From positions 1 through 64,000 of the IMG/VR virus record IMGVR_UViG_3300035670_007545: a stretch of 64,000 bases of DNA, one strand, 5' to 3'. Position 1 is the first letter of the stretch. Each line of letters starts with the position of its first letter. Shown piece after piece: positions 48,035-57,603 of the stretch. The notes beneath the pieces were generated by a model. That model did no database searches. It saw only the letters and a list, made by a program, of their open reading frames with translations, and had not been told where the DNA came from. The stretch is from a virus. A program made the translations under genes and the position numbers.

Positions 48035-49195
48035 TTTGGAAGTTTCATTGGTTGTGCCAATTAAAGTTGGTCTTATTTCACCTCCACTTCTGTAATCGTC
48101 AGTCCCTGACGATATAAGTTTATATCCTTCATTAAGGATGTTTTTACTAGCATTTAAATCTCTATCTAATTTTGTATGACAAGATGGACAAGTCCATTCC
48201 CTCATATCTAATTTTAGATTTTGATTAATATATCCACAACAGTTGCAAGTTTTTGAACTAGGGAAGAACCTATCAATTTTGACAATCTGCTTATCATTCC
48301 ATTCTGCTTTATAGGTTAAAAGTTCTATGAACTTTGACCAACTAACATCAGAAATGTGTTTTGCAAGTTTATGATTCTTTATCATTCCTTTAATATTTAA
48401 ATCTTCCAATATGATTGTATCATATTTTTTGATTAACTCTGTGGAAACTTTGTGCAAATTATCTAAACGAGAATTGGCTATCTTCTTATAAATAGTTGCA
48501 ACTTTTAATTTTTGTTTTTGGTATCTATTACTACCTTTTATTTTTCTAGTTAAATGTTGTTGATTTTGTTTTAATTTTCTTGCATAAGTTTTAGTATATC
48601 TATTATTTTTATATATAAACCCTTCAGATGTGACTAAAAAATCTTTAATACCTAAATCAATCCCAATTGTTTTTCCTGTTTTAGGTGTAGCAGTATGTGT
48701 TGTTTCTACCAAGATTGAAACAAAATATTCATTTGTTGGTGTTTTTGATATGGTGCATTGTTTAATTTTACCAGTGAAACTTTGGGATAAAATAAAATCA
48801 ATAGGTTCTTTAAATTTTGGTATTCTTAATTTTCCATTTTCTATTTTAACAAATTGTGGAATTTTAAAACTATTTTTTACATGTTTGGACTTAAATCTTG
48901 GAAATTTGGTTCTTTTCTTAAAGAATCCATTATAAGCATCATCAAGATTTTTTAATGATGTTTGTAATGACTGTGAATTAATTTCATTTAACCAGGAATA
49001 TTGTTCTTGTCTCTTTAATTCAGTTAATGATTTTGCATTGTCGTAGTAATTAATAGTTTGTTTGTTTGTCTCATATTCCTGTTTTCTTTCATTAAGAAAA
49101 TAATTATAAATAAACCTTATAGCACCAAAATGCTTATTTAAAAGCACTTTTTGGTCTTCATTAGGAATGATTTTATATTTGTATGTTTTTAACAT
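48020..49195 (-). CDS. tnpB: TnpB RNA-guided nuclease (IS200/IS605 type)
   Basis: 391 residues from the ATG at 49195. A TTG five codons earlier is less likely. The RuvC triad is complete: D180 in GIDLGIKDF, E264 in ILEDLNIKG and D346 in DRDLNAS. The zinc ribbon C317-x2-C320 ... C336-x2-C339 sits between the last two, and the N-terminal helix-turn-helix begins KTYKYKIIPNEDQ. TnpB proteins are guided by an RNA from the element's 3' end and cut near the element's target motif. No tnpA lies nearby, so the copy would depend on other transposase. It sits between the gp53-like and hub genes, 20 bp after the former. Confidence 0.94.
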   Translation of the reverse strand: MLKTYKYKIIPNEDQKVLLNKHFGAIRFIYNYFLNERKQEYETNKQTINYYDNAKSLTELKRQEQYSWLNEINSQSLQTSLKNLDDAYNGFFKKRTKFPRFKSKHVKNSFKIPQFVKIENGKLRIPKFKEPIDFILSQSFTGKIKQCTISKTPTNEYFVSILVETTHTATPKTGKTIGIDLGIKDFLVTSEGFIYKNNRYTKTYARKLKQNQQHLTRKIKGSNRYQKQKLKVATIYKKIANSRLDNLHKVSTELIKKYDTIILEDLNIKGMIKNHKLAKHISDVSWSKFIELLTYKAEWNDKQIVKIDRFFPSSKTCNCCGYINQNLKLDMREWTCPSCHTKLDRDLNASKNILNEGYKLISSGTDDYRSGGEIRPTLIGTTNETSKILNT

Positions 49196-49215
49196 CTTTT
49201 TAAAATTCAATATAT

Positions 49216-49539
49216 TTATTTTCCATAATAAAAGAAATAATTTTCTACTGCATTTTTATAATCTAATAAAGATGTCTCCAATGGAAAGGGTATTTTTAGC
49301 ATAGCCCCATCATATATGTTATTTTCAAGACCACCATGCTCTGGATTTGCTGCCAAAATAAGCCAGCCAAAGAAGGGGGTTTGATAATATTGCTGTGACA
49401 CCTTATCCAATCTGCTAACATTTTTCTTATAAAAGAAAACATTATCACTTGACTTGGATGGTATCTTGACAAAAGGTACAACTTTCTGCTCACCATTAAA
49501 TGTGAATTGTGAATATCTATTATAATATTTTAAACTCAT
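49216..49539 (-). CDS. 53: Baseplate wedge protein, gp53 / LysM-like
   Basis: 107 residues. The pattern RLDKVSQQYYQTPFFGWLIL followed by AANPEHGG and LKIPFP matches gp53-type wedge proteins, which contain a LysM-like core (LDxIAxxxYGxPxxWWxIAxxN ... GxxLxIP). In T4 gp53 clamps wedges around the hub. The gene overlaps the large tube-cap gene by 4 bp and ends just before tnpB. Confidence 0.85.
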   Translation of the reverse strand: MSLKYYNRYSQFTFNGEQKVVPFVKIPSKSSDNVFFYKKNVSRLDKVSQQYYQTPFFGWLILAANPEHGGLENNIYDGAMLKIPFPLETSLLDYKNAVENYFFYYGK

Positions 49540-52500
49540 CTCATTAATTTATTTTTAACTAGAATAAATCCATCACTATTTTTATTCCATGTAGTTTTAT
49601 TGCTATCATAATTATTAACACCATTCAAAGTTAATATTGCATTTTTAGTGTCATTATCAGGAGATTCAACTATCTCATATTGACTTATATAACCTACTGT
49701 ACCATTTGGCTTAATCTCTTTTAACTCAACAAGCATATCATTTATATATTTAGTTAAGTTTGTTAAGAACTTAATAGTAACTTCTTTATGTTTATTATTA
49801 TATCTAATCAACTTCTCACCCCAATAACTCTTAAATATCTTTGATATCTTTTCATTGTTTGAAATGAAGTTTTTATCAGGATTAATTGATTTTAAAAGAA
49901 TTTGTTTTTCAAAATTTTCTAAACCATTTTTATCTCTAAATGCTCCATATAATAATAAATAGAGTAAACTATCTTGATCACTTGAAAATATATCCTTTGG
50001 ATTATCTATATTTATTTTTAAATACGGCAAGAAATTTGTTTCAATACGTTGTGCAATTCCAGATAATACATCCTGTATTCCAGTTAATGAATTAAGTAAT
50101 TTATAAACAAAGAAATTTCCAGTTTTATCAACATACCCATCATAACCAAAATATGAATTGTGAGTTGAAATCACAAATAATGCTTTACTTAAAACCTTTT
50201 GATATTTCTCCTGAGCATCAAGAATTGCTTTTGTTAGAATGTTAATATTGTTATTAACCTTAACCATTTCATTATCAATATATAACTGATAATTATTTGA
50301 CACATCAAACTTTATAGTCTTTTCAGAACTAAATTCTTCATTTATTTGTTCAATAAATCCATCAGAATTAGTCTTTATATTATCTTTAATTATTTTTACA
50401 TAATCATCTATTGTTTTTTGATAATCTGTTGGAACACCCAATAACTTAAATTCACCTCCTGTTGTTGGGTTGTAAACCCCATTAACATTATTCAATGATT
50501 TTAATATCAAAGAAACCAATTCAATATTATATGCTTTTGAATTTTCTTGAATAACTGAATTAATTGTATTAACATAAGCAGTGGAGGCTTCAACTAGTTC
50601 TGTTGCCAAAGTAATATAATTCAATGTGGTTGCTGTAGTGTTAATTTCACCTATTGTCTTATATGCATTTACAACTTTAATATCATCAAAATTCTCAGTC
50701 TTACCTTTTTCCTTTTCTCTTATAAAATCCAATATTTTCTCATCCATATCATCCAAACTATTGTCAGTCTTATCAGCCCTTGCATCATAAACCTCTGTGT
50801 TTGCATAATAATTAAATGACAAAGCATTTTGTAATTTATCAACAGCATTACTCAATCCACTTGCACCAACAAACTTGAAACTCAAAGTAACCTTTGCAAT
50901 CATAGGTTGAAATCCAATCCCTTCAGGATTTATATCCCAATGTAATGGATCATAACTAATAGCTAAATTATCAGGTATAATCTTTGTATGAAAGAAATCC
51001 CCTACCCTCAATACCAAAACTGGAGGTACGCCAAATGCTGTGTTTCTTGCATCCTTAAACTCCCTCACACCACCTTCCCTTATGGTAGGTATGGTATCCC
51101 CAGGTCTAACACATTGTTGAAGAAATGTCAATCTACCATTCAAACCTTCTGGGGTTGTGGAATGGAAAGCTGGACTAAAATATTTTAATTTTTCCTTTAT
51201 GTTATTATATATGAATGGGTTTGTTTCCTCTATGGTCTCAAAATAATCACATTCTGTTAAAAGTTTTTGTAAAACCCTTTTTGATACATTCTTATATAAT
51301 TTATTTTCTGTTGTTGTAATTTCTTTTTCAATCTTTTGTTTTGTTACCTTAACTTCAGATTCATTTGTTACCAATGTTGGTTCAACCTTTGGTGCAACAC
51401 TTTTTTGAATGGCATTAACATCTTTTATGGCAACTCTTCTACAAGCCATAGCTTGAACACTTGTTATAGCATTTTCTGTAAAAGCACTACAATTTGCAAC
51501 AGAAATAGATGATTTACCAGTTGTTGAATTGGCAACAACTCCTGTTTCCTCACCAAGAATATTTGTCTTTATGGTAAAGTTTTTTGACTTTATATTGTTT
51601 GTTAAATAAGTTGTAACACTACTACTACGTCTTTGACTTAATGCTTTGTTATAACTAATAGATGCTGGTTTTGATGCAGATGAGTTAAGTGTTAATTCAA
51701 TAGTATTCCCCTCATTCTGTGCAAGAAACTCATTACATTCAGTTATGAAGTTATTAAGATATGCAAAATTATCTTTTACATGTAAATCCATAAAACTTTT
51801 TAATTGTGCTTGAGTATATAATGTTGATGCAGTATATGAATTAAATGCACTAACATAATCAGCATTACTTGATTTTGGAACATCATTATCAAAATAAAAT
51901 GCATACTCCTTATACTTGTCAAATCTTGTATCTTTTTTATCTGGGGGTGTATCAACTTGTGATGGATTTATTGGGTCAACATTTGTAACCACTGTTCTCT
52001 TGATATAACTAACATCATCTTTAATAGATGTGCTTTCCTTAACAATTTTTTGAATTTCCTCAAGTTCAGATAATGTCATTGTGTTATATATCTTTGCTAA
52101 ATCATATATGTCATATTTCAAACATCCAGCAAAAAAAGATGATAATATACCATTAATAACCTCTGAATTATTCTCTTTCTCTAAAATCCTATTTGTAATT
52201 AAATTTAACACAGATGGATGATCCACAACAATTGAAAACTCCAATGACCCTGTTCTTGTTGTATTTTTATAGGTGAAAACAGGCTCTGGTCTTCCCAAAA
52301 ACTCATTTGAATTCCAAGTGGATGATGATGAATCTGTAACCTTTAAATCATATGGTGGAAACCACATTAACCTTCCCCCATTTGGACCTTTCTCACATTC
52401 TGGCAAATCCAAAAACTTATTTGTTGTTCTCCATGCCAAATTCTCAATTGATAACATATATTTCTTTGAATCATTTCCCTTCCTTGGGGCAATGCTCAAA

Positions 52501-54212
52501 TCATATGTTTTATTGATAACTGAACCTTTTAATCTCCTTCCTTCATTTGTAATACCACTTGTCTTTTGCAAACGGTCATATGACATATAAGGTGAATCCT
52601 TTGTAAATAATCTACAATATTCTTGGAATGAACCCCCAACCAAATTCTGTGGGTCTTGATATTTATATGCCTTAACTCTTGAACCTTTTGTTATTTCCTT
52701 ATACCCATCATTAAAAACCTTGCTAACTTGATCCATAGCATTACCCACATGTTTTAACCTATTTGCCCCATTTGGCTGTGAGTTAATTATCCTTTGTGTA
52801 TCATCCAATATCGAACCATCCTTAAAATCATAATTGGTTGATTCTGTTCCATCAAAAGTGGTTTGTTTTGTTCCATTATCCCCAAATATCTCACCACCTT
52901 TCCCTGCACTCTTTCCTGCATTATTCTTATATTTTGGTGAAACCCATGTTAAACCCCCTTCAATACCACCACCATCAATATCACTTTTTCCATTAAATCC
53001 AATGGCTGGATTGAAGTTTTCACCCTCATATACCTTTGAAACCTCTGTTGAACTATATACACTCTTTTGAATGCGCCTTCCAAATTGGTCAATTGGTAAA
53101 TCATCTTCTGGTGAAAGAATGTCAATAATGTCCAAATTATCATTTCCTACATAATAGGTACTCTTGTTATTTGTGAATAAATCCAAAAATGAACCTATTA
53201 TGCCACTTCTTTCATAATTTGGCTTGTATAAATTCTTATTAATATTTTTATATAAGACTGACCGTTGACCAGCTCCCATATTATCATAAAATAATTGTGA
53301 ACCTGTTTTCTTCTGTTGGAATAATCCACCAAGAAAACCCTTATCTCCTTTACCATTTAAACTTATTGATTCATCAAAATAACTTCCAATAATAGTTGGA
53401 AATGGTAATTCACCACCAACAAACTCCAATGCCAATTGTGCTGCACCAACAAGCAAATTATTTGGCTTTGTTATACTCCAGTTTGGTTGAATAATTGGAT
53501 TTGGTCCTATTATGAGATTATATACATCAAAGGGGTCATTCAAACTTGCAATAGTCTGGTCAAACTTCTTTATGATGTCATATCTTGTTGTTAACTTTGC
53601 AACCCTTTCATTAAAATAATTTGTTAAAGTCTTTGCACCCAATCTTGTAATATAAGAATCCGCAGATAAATTCGATTTGGTTTCAGCAGTATCCGTAAGT
53701 ATGCCAAATGCTGTATATTTAGAGGGTTTGAAACTATTAACACCTACACCCCAATAATATAATATCCCCTTCTTTGCTAAATTTGCATCAAACCACTCAT
53801 CATCATTCTCAATATAAATTGCTGAATCGGTTAAATCATCTTTTGTTGTGTAAAAATTCTCAAACAAATTTTTATTTAAACTTTCTCTATTAATCTTTAA
53901 TGCAACAGAATTTTTTATACTATATTCACCATAATTTGTTTTTTTATTATTTAATACATTTACATCTTGTGTTTGAATATAACCACCAACTCTACCATAT
54001 TGGTTTTTGCCATATAACTCATTTGCATATATTGGCTGGTCAATTAATTTGTCAGGAGAATCCACAACATTTAATATCTTTGAAAAAGGTGATACCTCAT
54101 AGTTAAATGGGGGACTATTACCAAGAGGAGTTTTCTTGTATGGAACTAAATTTTTTGTTATTAAAAACTTCCTAAAATTCTCACTATTTCCAAAATCTAA
54201 GGGACTTCTCAT
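49536..54212 (-). CDS. Giant baseplate/tube-cap protein with internal OmpA-like domain
   Basis: 1558 residues. Residues about 585-670 (RLMWFPPYDLKVTDSSSSTW, FLGRPEPVFTYKNTTRTGSL) resemble the tube-like fold of gp54/gp48-type tail-tube initiators. A second such segment (VLVLRVGDFFHTKIIPDNLA ... LSFKFVGASGLSNAV) lies near 1110-1190. Between them, about 771-930 (YAFYFDNDVPKSS, IELTLNSSASKPASISYNKA, LSQRRSSSVTTYL) fits the OmpA C-terminal peptidoglycan-binding pattern. The gene is the first after the tape measure, 11 nt after a TATTTATA box. This order fits the point where tube meets baseplate. The OmpA and tube calls rest on motif reading. Confidence 0.7.
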   Translation of the reverse strand: MRSPLDFGNSENFRKFLITKNLVPYKKTPLGNSPPFNYEVSPFSKILNVVDSPDKLIDQPIYANELYGKNQYGRVGGYIQTQDVNVLNNKKTNYGEYSIKNSVALKINRESLNKNLFENFYTTKDDLTDSAIYIENDDEWFDANLAKKGILYYWGVGVNSFKPSKYTAFGILTDTAETKSNLSADSYITRLGAKTLTNYFNERVAKLTTRYDIIKKFDQTIASLNDPFDVYNLIIGPNPIIQPNWSITKPNNLLVGAAQLALEFVGGELPFPTIIGSYFDESISLNGKGDKGFLGGLFQQKKTGSQLFYDNMGAGQRSVLYKNINKNLYKPNYERSGIIGSFLDLFTNNKSTYYVGNDNLDIIDILSPEDDLPIDQFGRRIQKSVYSSTEVSKVYEGENFNPAIGFNGKSDIDGGGIEGGLTWVSPKYKNNAGKSAGKGGEIFGDNGTKQTTFDGTESTNYDFKDGSILDDTQRIINSQPNGANRLKHVGNAMDQVSKVFNDGYKEITKGSRVKAYKYQDPQNLVGGSFQEYCRLFTKDSPYMSYDRLQKTSGITNEGRRLKGSVINKTYDLSIAPRKGNDSKKYMLSIENLAWRTTNKFLDLPECEKGPNGGRLMWFPPYDLKVTDSSSSTWNSNEFLGRPEPVFTYKNTTRTGSLEFSIVVDHPSVLNLITNRILEKENNSEVINGILSSFFAGCLKYDIYDLAKIYNTMTLSELEEIQKIVKESTSIKDDVSYIKRTVVTNVDPINPSQVDTPPDKKDTRFDKYKEYAFYFDNDVPKSSNADYVSAFNSYTASTLYTQAQLKSFMDLHVKDNFAYLNNFITECNEFLAQNEGNTIELTLNSSASKPASISYNKALSQRRSSSVTTYLTNNIKSKNFTIKTNILGEETGVVANSTTGKSSISVANCSAFTENAITSVQAMACRRVAIKDVNAIQKSVAPKVEPTLVTNESEVKVTKQKIEKEITTTENKLYKNVSKRVLQKLLTECDYFETIEETNPFIYNNIKEKLKYFSPAFHSTTPEGLNGRLTFLQQCVRPGDTIPTIREGGVREFKDARNTAFGVPPVLVLRVGDFFHTKIIPDNLAISYDPLHWDINPEGIGFQPMIAKVTLSFKFVGASGLSNAVDKLQNALSFNYYANTEVYDARADKTDNSLDDMDEKILDFIREKEKGKTENFDDIKVVNAYKTIGEINTTATTLNYITLATELVEASTAYVNTINSVIQENSKAYNIELVSLILKSLNNVNGVYNPTTGGEFKLLGVPTDYQKTIDDYVKIIKDNIKTNSDGFIEQINEEFSSEKTIKFDVSNNYQLYIDNEMVKVNNNINILTKAILDAQEKYQKVLSKALFVISTHNSYFGYDGYVDKTGNFFVYKLLNSLTGIQDVLSGIAQRIETNFLPYLKINIDNPKDIFSSDQDSLLYLLLYGAFRDKNGLENFEKQILLKSINPDKNFISNNEKISKIFKSYWGEKLIRYNNKHKEVTIKFLTNLTKYINDMLVELKEIKPNGTVGYISQYEIVESPDNDTKNAILTLNGVNNYDSNKTTWNKNSDGFILVKNKLMR

Positions 54213-54223
54213 TATCTTTTATA

Positions 54224-54231
54224 TATAAATA
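54224..54231 (-). promoter_or_regulatory. Candidate late promoter box TATTTATA
   Basis: The minus strand reads TTATATTTATATATAAAAG with the core ending 11 nt before the ATG at 54212. It lies in a 43-bp gap after the tape measure gene. Confidence 0.6.
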
Positions 54232-54255
54232 TAATTAGTTGGGGTTTTAATGTTA

Positions 54256-56055
54256 TTATTTATTTGGTTCACTAATAGTTATTAGACTACCAAAATAATT
54301 ATCTTTTGAATTTAATATAACTTTATCTACTTGACCCATTGGTTTAACCACACCAGTTGCATCCATCATCTTATGAATAACATCTATTTTAAGGTTGAAC
54401 TCTGTATTGTTAATCTTTGTAGTTTCTTTCTCCTTCATATATGTCAAAATCTGGTTATTCTTATCATAATCTGCCCCACCAGTTCCACCTGTACTTGTTG
54501 GTGCAATTGCTCCAACACCAGTTGTAACCATATTTTTGCTAAAATTTGAAAGATTATCCAAACCACTTTTAATCCAACTATCATTAAACCCACCTTTTTC
54601 AGCTGCTTTTGAAAAATGCTCCACAATCTTATCCATACTTGGTATAAAGTTTGTTATTAATTTTTCCATTCCTGTTGTAAAGTTTGTTGTATTTTTAAAC
54701 AAATCAGTAAAATCTGTGTAAGTATTTTTCAAGAAAGACCTCATATCTTTCATCTCTGGAACTAATTCATACAAAGTATCATAAACTGGCTCAACAAATT
54801 TTCCTCTTGTTTCTTCTTGAAATTCAGCAATACCAGGTGTTCCAACTGCGCCAAACAAAATCTTATATTTTATTGCTTGAACATCATTCTTTATAATATC
54901 TGTAATACTCATTGATTCTCTTGCAAGGTCTTCCATTGTCTTTGGTTTTTCATTTGACAAGTCTTGCAATTTACTTATTTGTTTATCTGTTAATTCTGAA
55001 ACTTTTTTTGCAATTGACTCCCCTGTTTTTTCATCCTTAACATTAATAACATATTCACCCTTATCATTCAAATAAGATAAATTGGCAATAAACATTTTCT
55101 GATCATCTGTAATATCAAATTTAAAATCTATCTCTGCTGCTCTCTCATTAAATTCTCTAAGTGCAATTGCCATCTTCTTAACCTTATCTGCACCAAGACC
55201 TGTGGCATCACCAAGTTCCTTGAACATTCCCATTGCAGATGGATTTATTTCAATTCTACCTGTTTCTGCATTTAACTCTGTGAACATCTCACCAGCCTTT
55301 GCAATACTATTTATAAGACCTTGTGGATTATTTAATGAACTATTCATCAATGCAAATGGATCAGCCAAATCACCCATAAAAACTCCCAACCTTTGAAATG
55401 CTGCTGCTGTATCAACAGCACCTTGAATATCAAAAACCTTATCAGCAAATGATTGAATAGATTGCATATCAACTTTAAGCATTGCAGCAGTTGCAGCCAT
55501 CTTTGAAAAACCAAGAACACCCTCCTTAAAATTAAATCTATTTAATAAATCAACATTAGTAACAACCTCTTTCATCACAACTTTTGCATTCATGCCAATA
55601 CTATTGACATAACTTATTGATTTTTCAACCTCCCCACCAACTTTAGCAATTGATATACCTACATCAGAAAAATTCTTAGTAAGCGTACCAAAACTTTCCC
55701 CCAATAAATCTGATGTAGCATATAATTTTTCATAAACATCAGGTGAGAAAATAACAGTTCTTGCAAGAGCTGTACTTGTTTGCTCAACCATTTGAACAAT
55801 ATCACCAATATCACCACCCAATCTTCTAACAAGTGGTGCTGCATCTGCAATAACTCCCTTAAACTCATTAACCCTTGACCTGCCAAGAAGAAAACTTTTA
55901 CTTAAATTAGAAGATTCAACATCTAAAGCAACCAAAGCACCAGTAAAGTTTGTCATCTCTTTTATTTGTTCCTTTAGGAAATTAGGATCAAGACCAAAAA
56001 GTTTCTGTTGTACCCCATCTACACCACCTAATATTGCATCATAAAGTCCTGCCAT
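54256..56055 (-). CDS. Tail tape measure protein (putative)
   Basis: 599 residues, mostly helical. It opens MAGLYDAILGGVDGVQQKLF and has long amphipathic heptad-like regions (for example NEFKGVIADAAPLVRRLGGD, VMKEVVTNVDLLNRFNFKEG), Gly/Ala hinges and the C-terminal TSTGGTGGADYD linker. The location between the tail-assembly genes and the tube/baseplate genes is the conserved position of the tape measure, which sets tail length. At 599 residues it matches T4 gp29 (590), so the tail length should be similar. It starts 17 nt after a TATTTATA box. Confidence 0.75.
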   Translation of the reverse strand: MAGLYDAILGGVDGVQQKLFGLDPNFLKEQIKEMTNFTGALVALDVESSNLSKSFLLGRSRVNEFKGVIADAAPLVRRLGGDIGDIVQMVEQTSTALARTVIFSPDVYEKLYATSDLLGESFGTLTKNFSDVGISIAKVGGEVEKSISYVNSIGMNAKVVMKEVVTNVDLLNRFNFKEGVLGFSKMAATAAMLKVDMQSIQSFADKVFDIQGAVDTAAAFQRLGVFMGDLADPFALMNSSLNNPQGLINSIAKAGEMFTELNAETGRIEINPSAMGMFKELGDATGLGADKVKKMAIALREFNERAAEIDFKFDITDDQKMFIANLSYLNDKGEYVINVKDEKTGESIAKKVSELTDKQISKLQDLSNEKPKTMEDLARESMSITDIIKNDVQAIKYKILFGAVGTPGIAEFQEETRGKFVEPVYDTLYELVPEMKDMRSFLKNTYTDFTDLFKNTTNFTTGMEKLITNFIPSMDKIVEHFSKAAEKGGFNDSWIKSGLDNLSNFSKNMVTTGVGAIAPTSTGGTGGADYDKNNQILTYMKEKETTKINNTEFNLKIDVIHKMMDATGVVKPMGQVDKVILNSKDNYFGSLITISEPNK

Positions 56056-56072
56056 AAAATATAATTTATATA

Positions 56073-56080
56073 TATAAATA
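56073..56080 (-). promoter_or_regulatory. Candidate late promoter box TATTTATA
   Basis: The minus strand reads TTCTATTTATATATATAAATT with the core ending 17 nt before the ATG at 56055. It follows the 56082-56114 hairpin directly, so a unit boundary is marked by terminator and promoter side by side. Confidence 0.65.
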
Positions 56081-56081
56081 G

Positions 56082-56114
56082 AATAAGGGATGATTTTTTA
56101 CATCATCCCTTATT
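56082..56114 (-). terminator. Hairpin after tail-assembly genes
   Basis: A perfect 13-bp stem, AATAAGGGATGAT with ATCATCCCTTATT, encloses a 7-nt loop. The right arm contains the TGA of the small gene ending at 56103. There is no strong U-run after it, so it may be a processing or pausing site rather than a full terminator. The promoter box follows at once. Confidence 0.65.
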
Positions 56115-56294
56115 ATTATTGTTGTTAACATCCTCTGTCCATTTGCTTATCAAAAATTTCCGAAGAAATATTGGCATAATCAAGAACTCAGAATATGAAA
56201 CATGTAAAAGTTTTTTTAAATAATAAAATTCTGTTGATTGTGATAACCTATAATCCGAAGAAAGGGCGAAAGAACTCCACCCCAAACCCAGCAT
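56103..56294 (-). CDS. Small tail-assembly protein overlapping gp26-like gene
   Basis: 63 residues, beginning MLGLGWSSFALSSDYRLSQS, with WTEDVNNNNNKG at the end. The ATG lies inside the preceding gene, 47 bp before its stop, in another frame, which suggests translational coupling. It resembles the small partner proteins that follow gp26-type or tail-assembly chaperone genes. The overlap frame is +1, so a classic -1 frameshift would not fuse the two. Confidence 0.55.
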   Translation of the reverse strand: MLGLGWSSFALSSDYRLSQSTEFYYLKKLLHVSYSEFLIMPIFLRKFLISKWTEDVNNNNNKG

Positions 56295-56997
56295 TCACTG
56301 TGGTCACATCTCCTGATGGGGTCTTGATGTCTTTTTTCATATTAAGTTTAGGTTCATTTTCAACCAAATATCTACGAACAAATTTTGAATCAGCAATTGG
56401 CATATTCTCCACATATTTAACAATATTTGTCTTATCAACATCACCATTAATTTCAACAATCTCCCTGGATAACCTTAATGTAACTCTTGGTGCTACCCTA
56501 GTAGGGGGATAATTATCAATTATTTCATTTACCTCCAATATTTCACCATATGTCAAAGGTTTTAGTTTAACCACATCACCACTCTTAGGTAATGTAACAG
56601 TATATGTTCCATCATCATTTGGTTTATTGCCAGGTTCAATACTTAACTCACTCAAATCAACAGTTGCTTTAAAAGATTTCCCTGTTTTTGGGTCAGTAAC
56701 TGAAAGTTCAATATCCGAACCAAAAGAAGTATTTCTCAAAAAGATTAAAATTGCTTCTATATCACTTTCAATCATATCCTCTGGTCTTATATCATATTCA
56801 TATATTTTGTTCTTTAAAAGTTGTAATGTAAAATTCTTGCTATTACCTAACAATAGATTCTCATCAGCTGCTGTTAAATAACCAACCTTAACTGCTTTCT
56901 TCTTGTTTTTGTAAAATATGCCACCAGAAGGTAATTGAACCACATCGTGGGGTAAATCAAAATTTGATTGCCCATATTCTTTAGATTTATCTTCCAT
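56248..56997 (-). CDS. 26: Tail/baseplate assembly protein, gp26-like
   Basis: 249 residues (T4 gp26 has 208). The opening FDLPHDVVQLPSGGIFYKNK is a typical gp26-family pattern (LPS-x-G-x-x-Y), followed by VGYLTAADENLLLGNSKNF and a C-terminal YGEILEVNEIIDNYPPTRV segment. In T4 gp26 is a hub assembly protein. In many phages the corresponding gene plus the following small ORF act as tail chaperones. The gene is upstream of the tape measure, which supports this. It ends before the terminator at 56082, and the tail tube gene is 117 bp upstream. Confidence 0.7.
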   Translation of the reverse strand: MEDKSKEYGQSNFDLPHDVVQLPSGGIFYKNKKKAVKVGYLTAADENLLLGNSKNFTLQLLKNKIYEYDIRPEDMIESDIEAILIFLRNTSFGSDIELSVTDPKTGKSFKATVDLSELSIEPGNKPNDDGTYTVTLPKSGDVVKLKPLTYGEILEVNEIIDNYPPTRVAPRVTLRLSREIVEINGDVDKTNIVKYVENMPIADSKFVRRYLVENEPKLNMKKDIKTPSGDVTTVNAGFGVEFFRPFFGL

Positions 56998-57045
56998 ATA
57001 TTTTATTTTAAAAATAGATTTAAATTGAATAAAAGAAAATAGTTA

Positions 57046-57092
57046 AATAAAAAATCCATATGTAAATGTTAATACATAAACATATGGATTTA
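57046..57092 (-). terminator. Rho-independent terminator after tail tube gene
   Basis: A perfect 12-bp stem, AAATCCATATGT (57052-57063) with ACATATGGATTT (57080-57091), and a 16-nt loop. In the minus RNA it is followed by UUUUUUAUUU. It ends the gp19 transcript, which lies 23 bp upstream. Confidence 0.8.
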
Positions 57093-57114
57093 ATCCTAAA
57101 TATACTTAATAATC

Positions 57115-57603
57115 TTAATAAACTAATATACACCTATCTGGTTGAATACTAACACTAATACCTGCAATATTGTCTGAACTATAGCTTAAACTTCCAAAGT
57201 CAACACTAGTCAATATACAACCTTCAAGTAACCATTTTTCAATAACAACCCCTGTTGGGTCAAGCATTTCCAATGTTAAATTCTGTTTATAACCACTTGC
57301 ATAACCCATCCTGCCTGTAACTGATTCAGCATGTAATCTAACCCATTCCATTAAGGCTTGTGAAGCTGATGGACCAATTGGATCCCTAAACTTAACACTA
57401 ATAGGATCCCATTTAAATCTTCCTGACACAAATGTTGATGTATTCAAGAACTGTATTTCTGTTGAACCTATGCTAATCTTGGGTCTTGCTGCTGTTTCAA
57501 CAAACCATTCATTTATACCCATACTTGCTGGAAACCTCAAGATGAACCTATTTTCCCTTTTTGGTTCGTAAGGTAACGGCATTTTCATTAATAAGTCCGC
57601 CAT
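57115..57603 (-). CDS. 19: Tail tube protein, gp19 family
   Basis: 162 residues, exactly the size of T4 gp19 (163). The sequence MKMPLPYEPKRENRFILRFP, then FVETAARPKISIGSTEIQFL, RFKWDPISVKFRDPIGPSAS, and GCILTSVDFGSLSYSSDNIA follows the whole gp19 family pattern. It forms the stacked hexameric rings of the inner tube. Transcription may depend on the long AT-rich leader (57604-57818), and it ends in a strong terminator. This gives a single-gene unit, as expected for a protein needed in high amounts. Confidence 0.95.
   Translation of the reverse strand: MADLLMKMPLPYEPKRENRFILRFPASMGINEWFVETAARPKISIGSTEIQFLNTSTFVSGRFKWDPISVKFRDPIGPSASQALMEWVRLHAESVTGRMGYASGYKQNLTLEMLDPTGVVIEKWLLEGCILTSVDFGSLSYSSDNIAGISVSIQPDRCILVY

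Noticed and set aside
56248-56294. Programmed -1 frameshift between the gp26-like gene and the small ORF
   Set aside because: The second frame is +1, no convincing slippery heptamer is seen in the overlap, and the second ORF has its own ATG.
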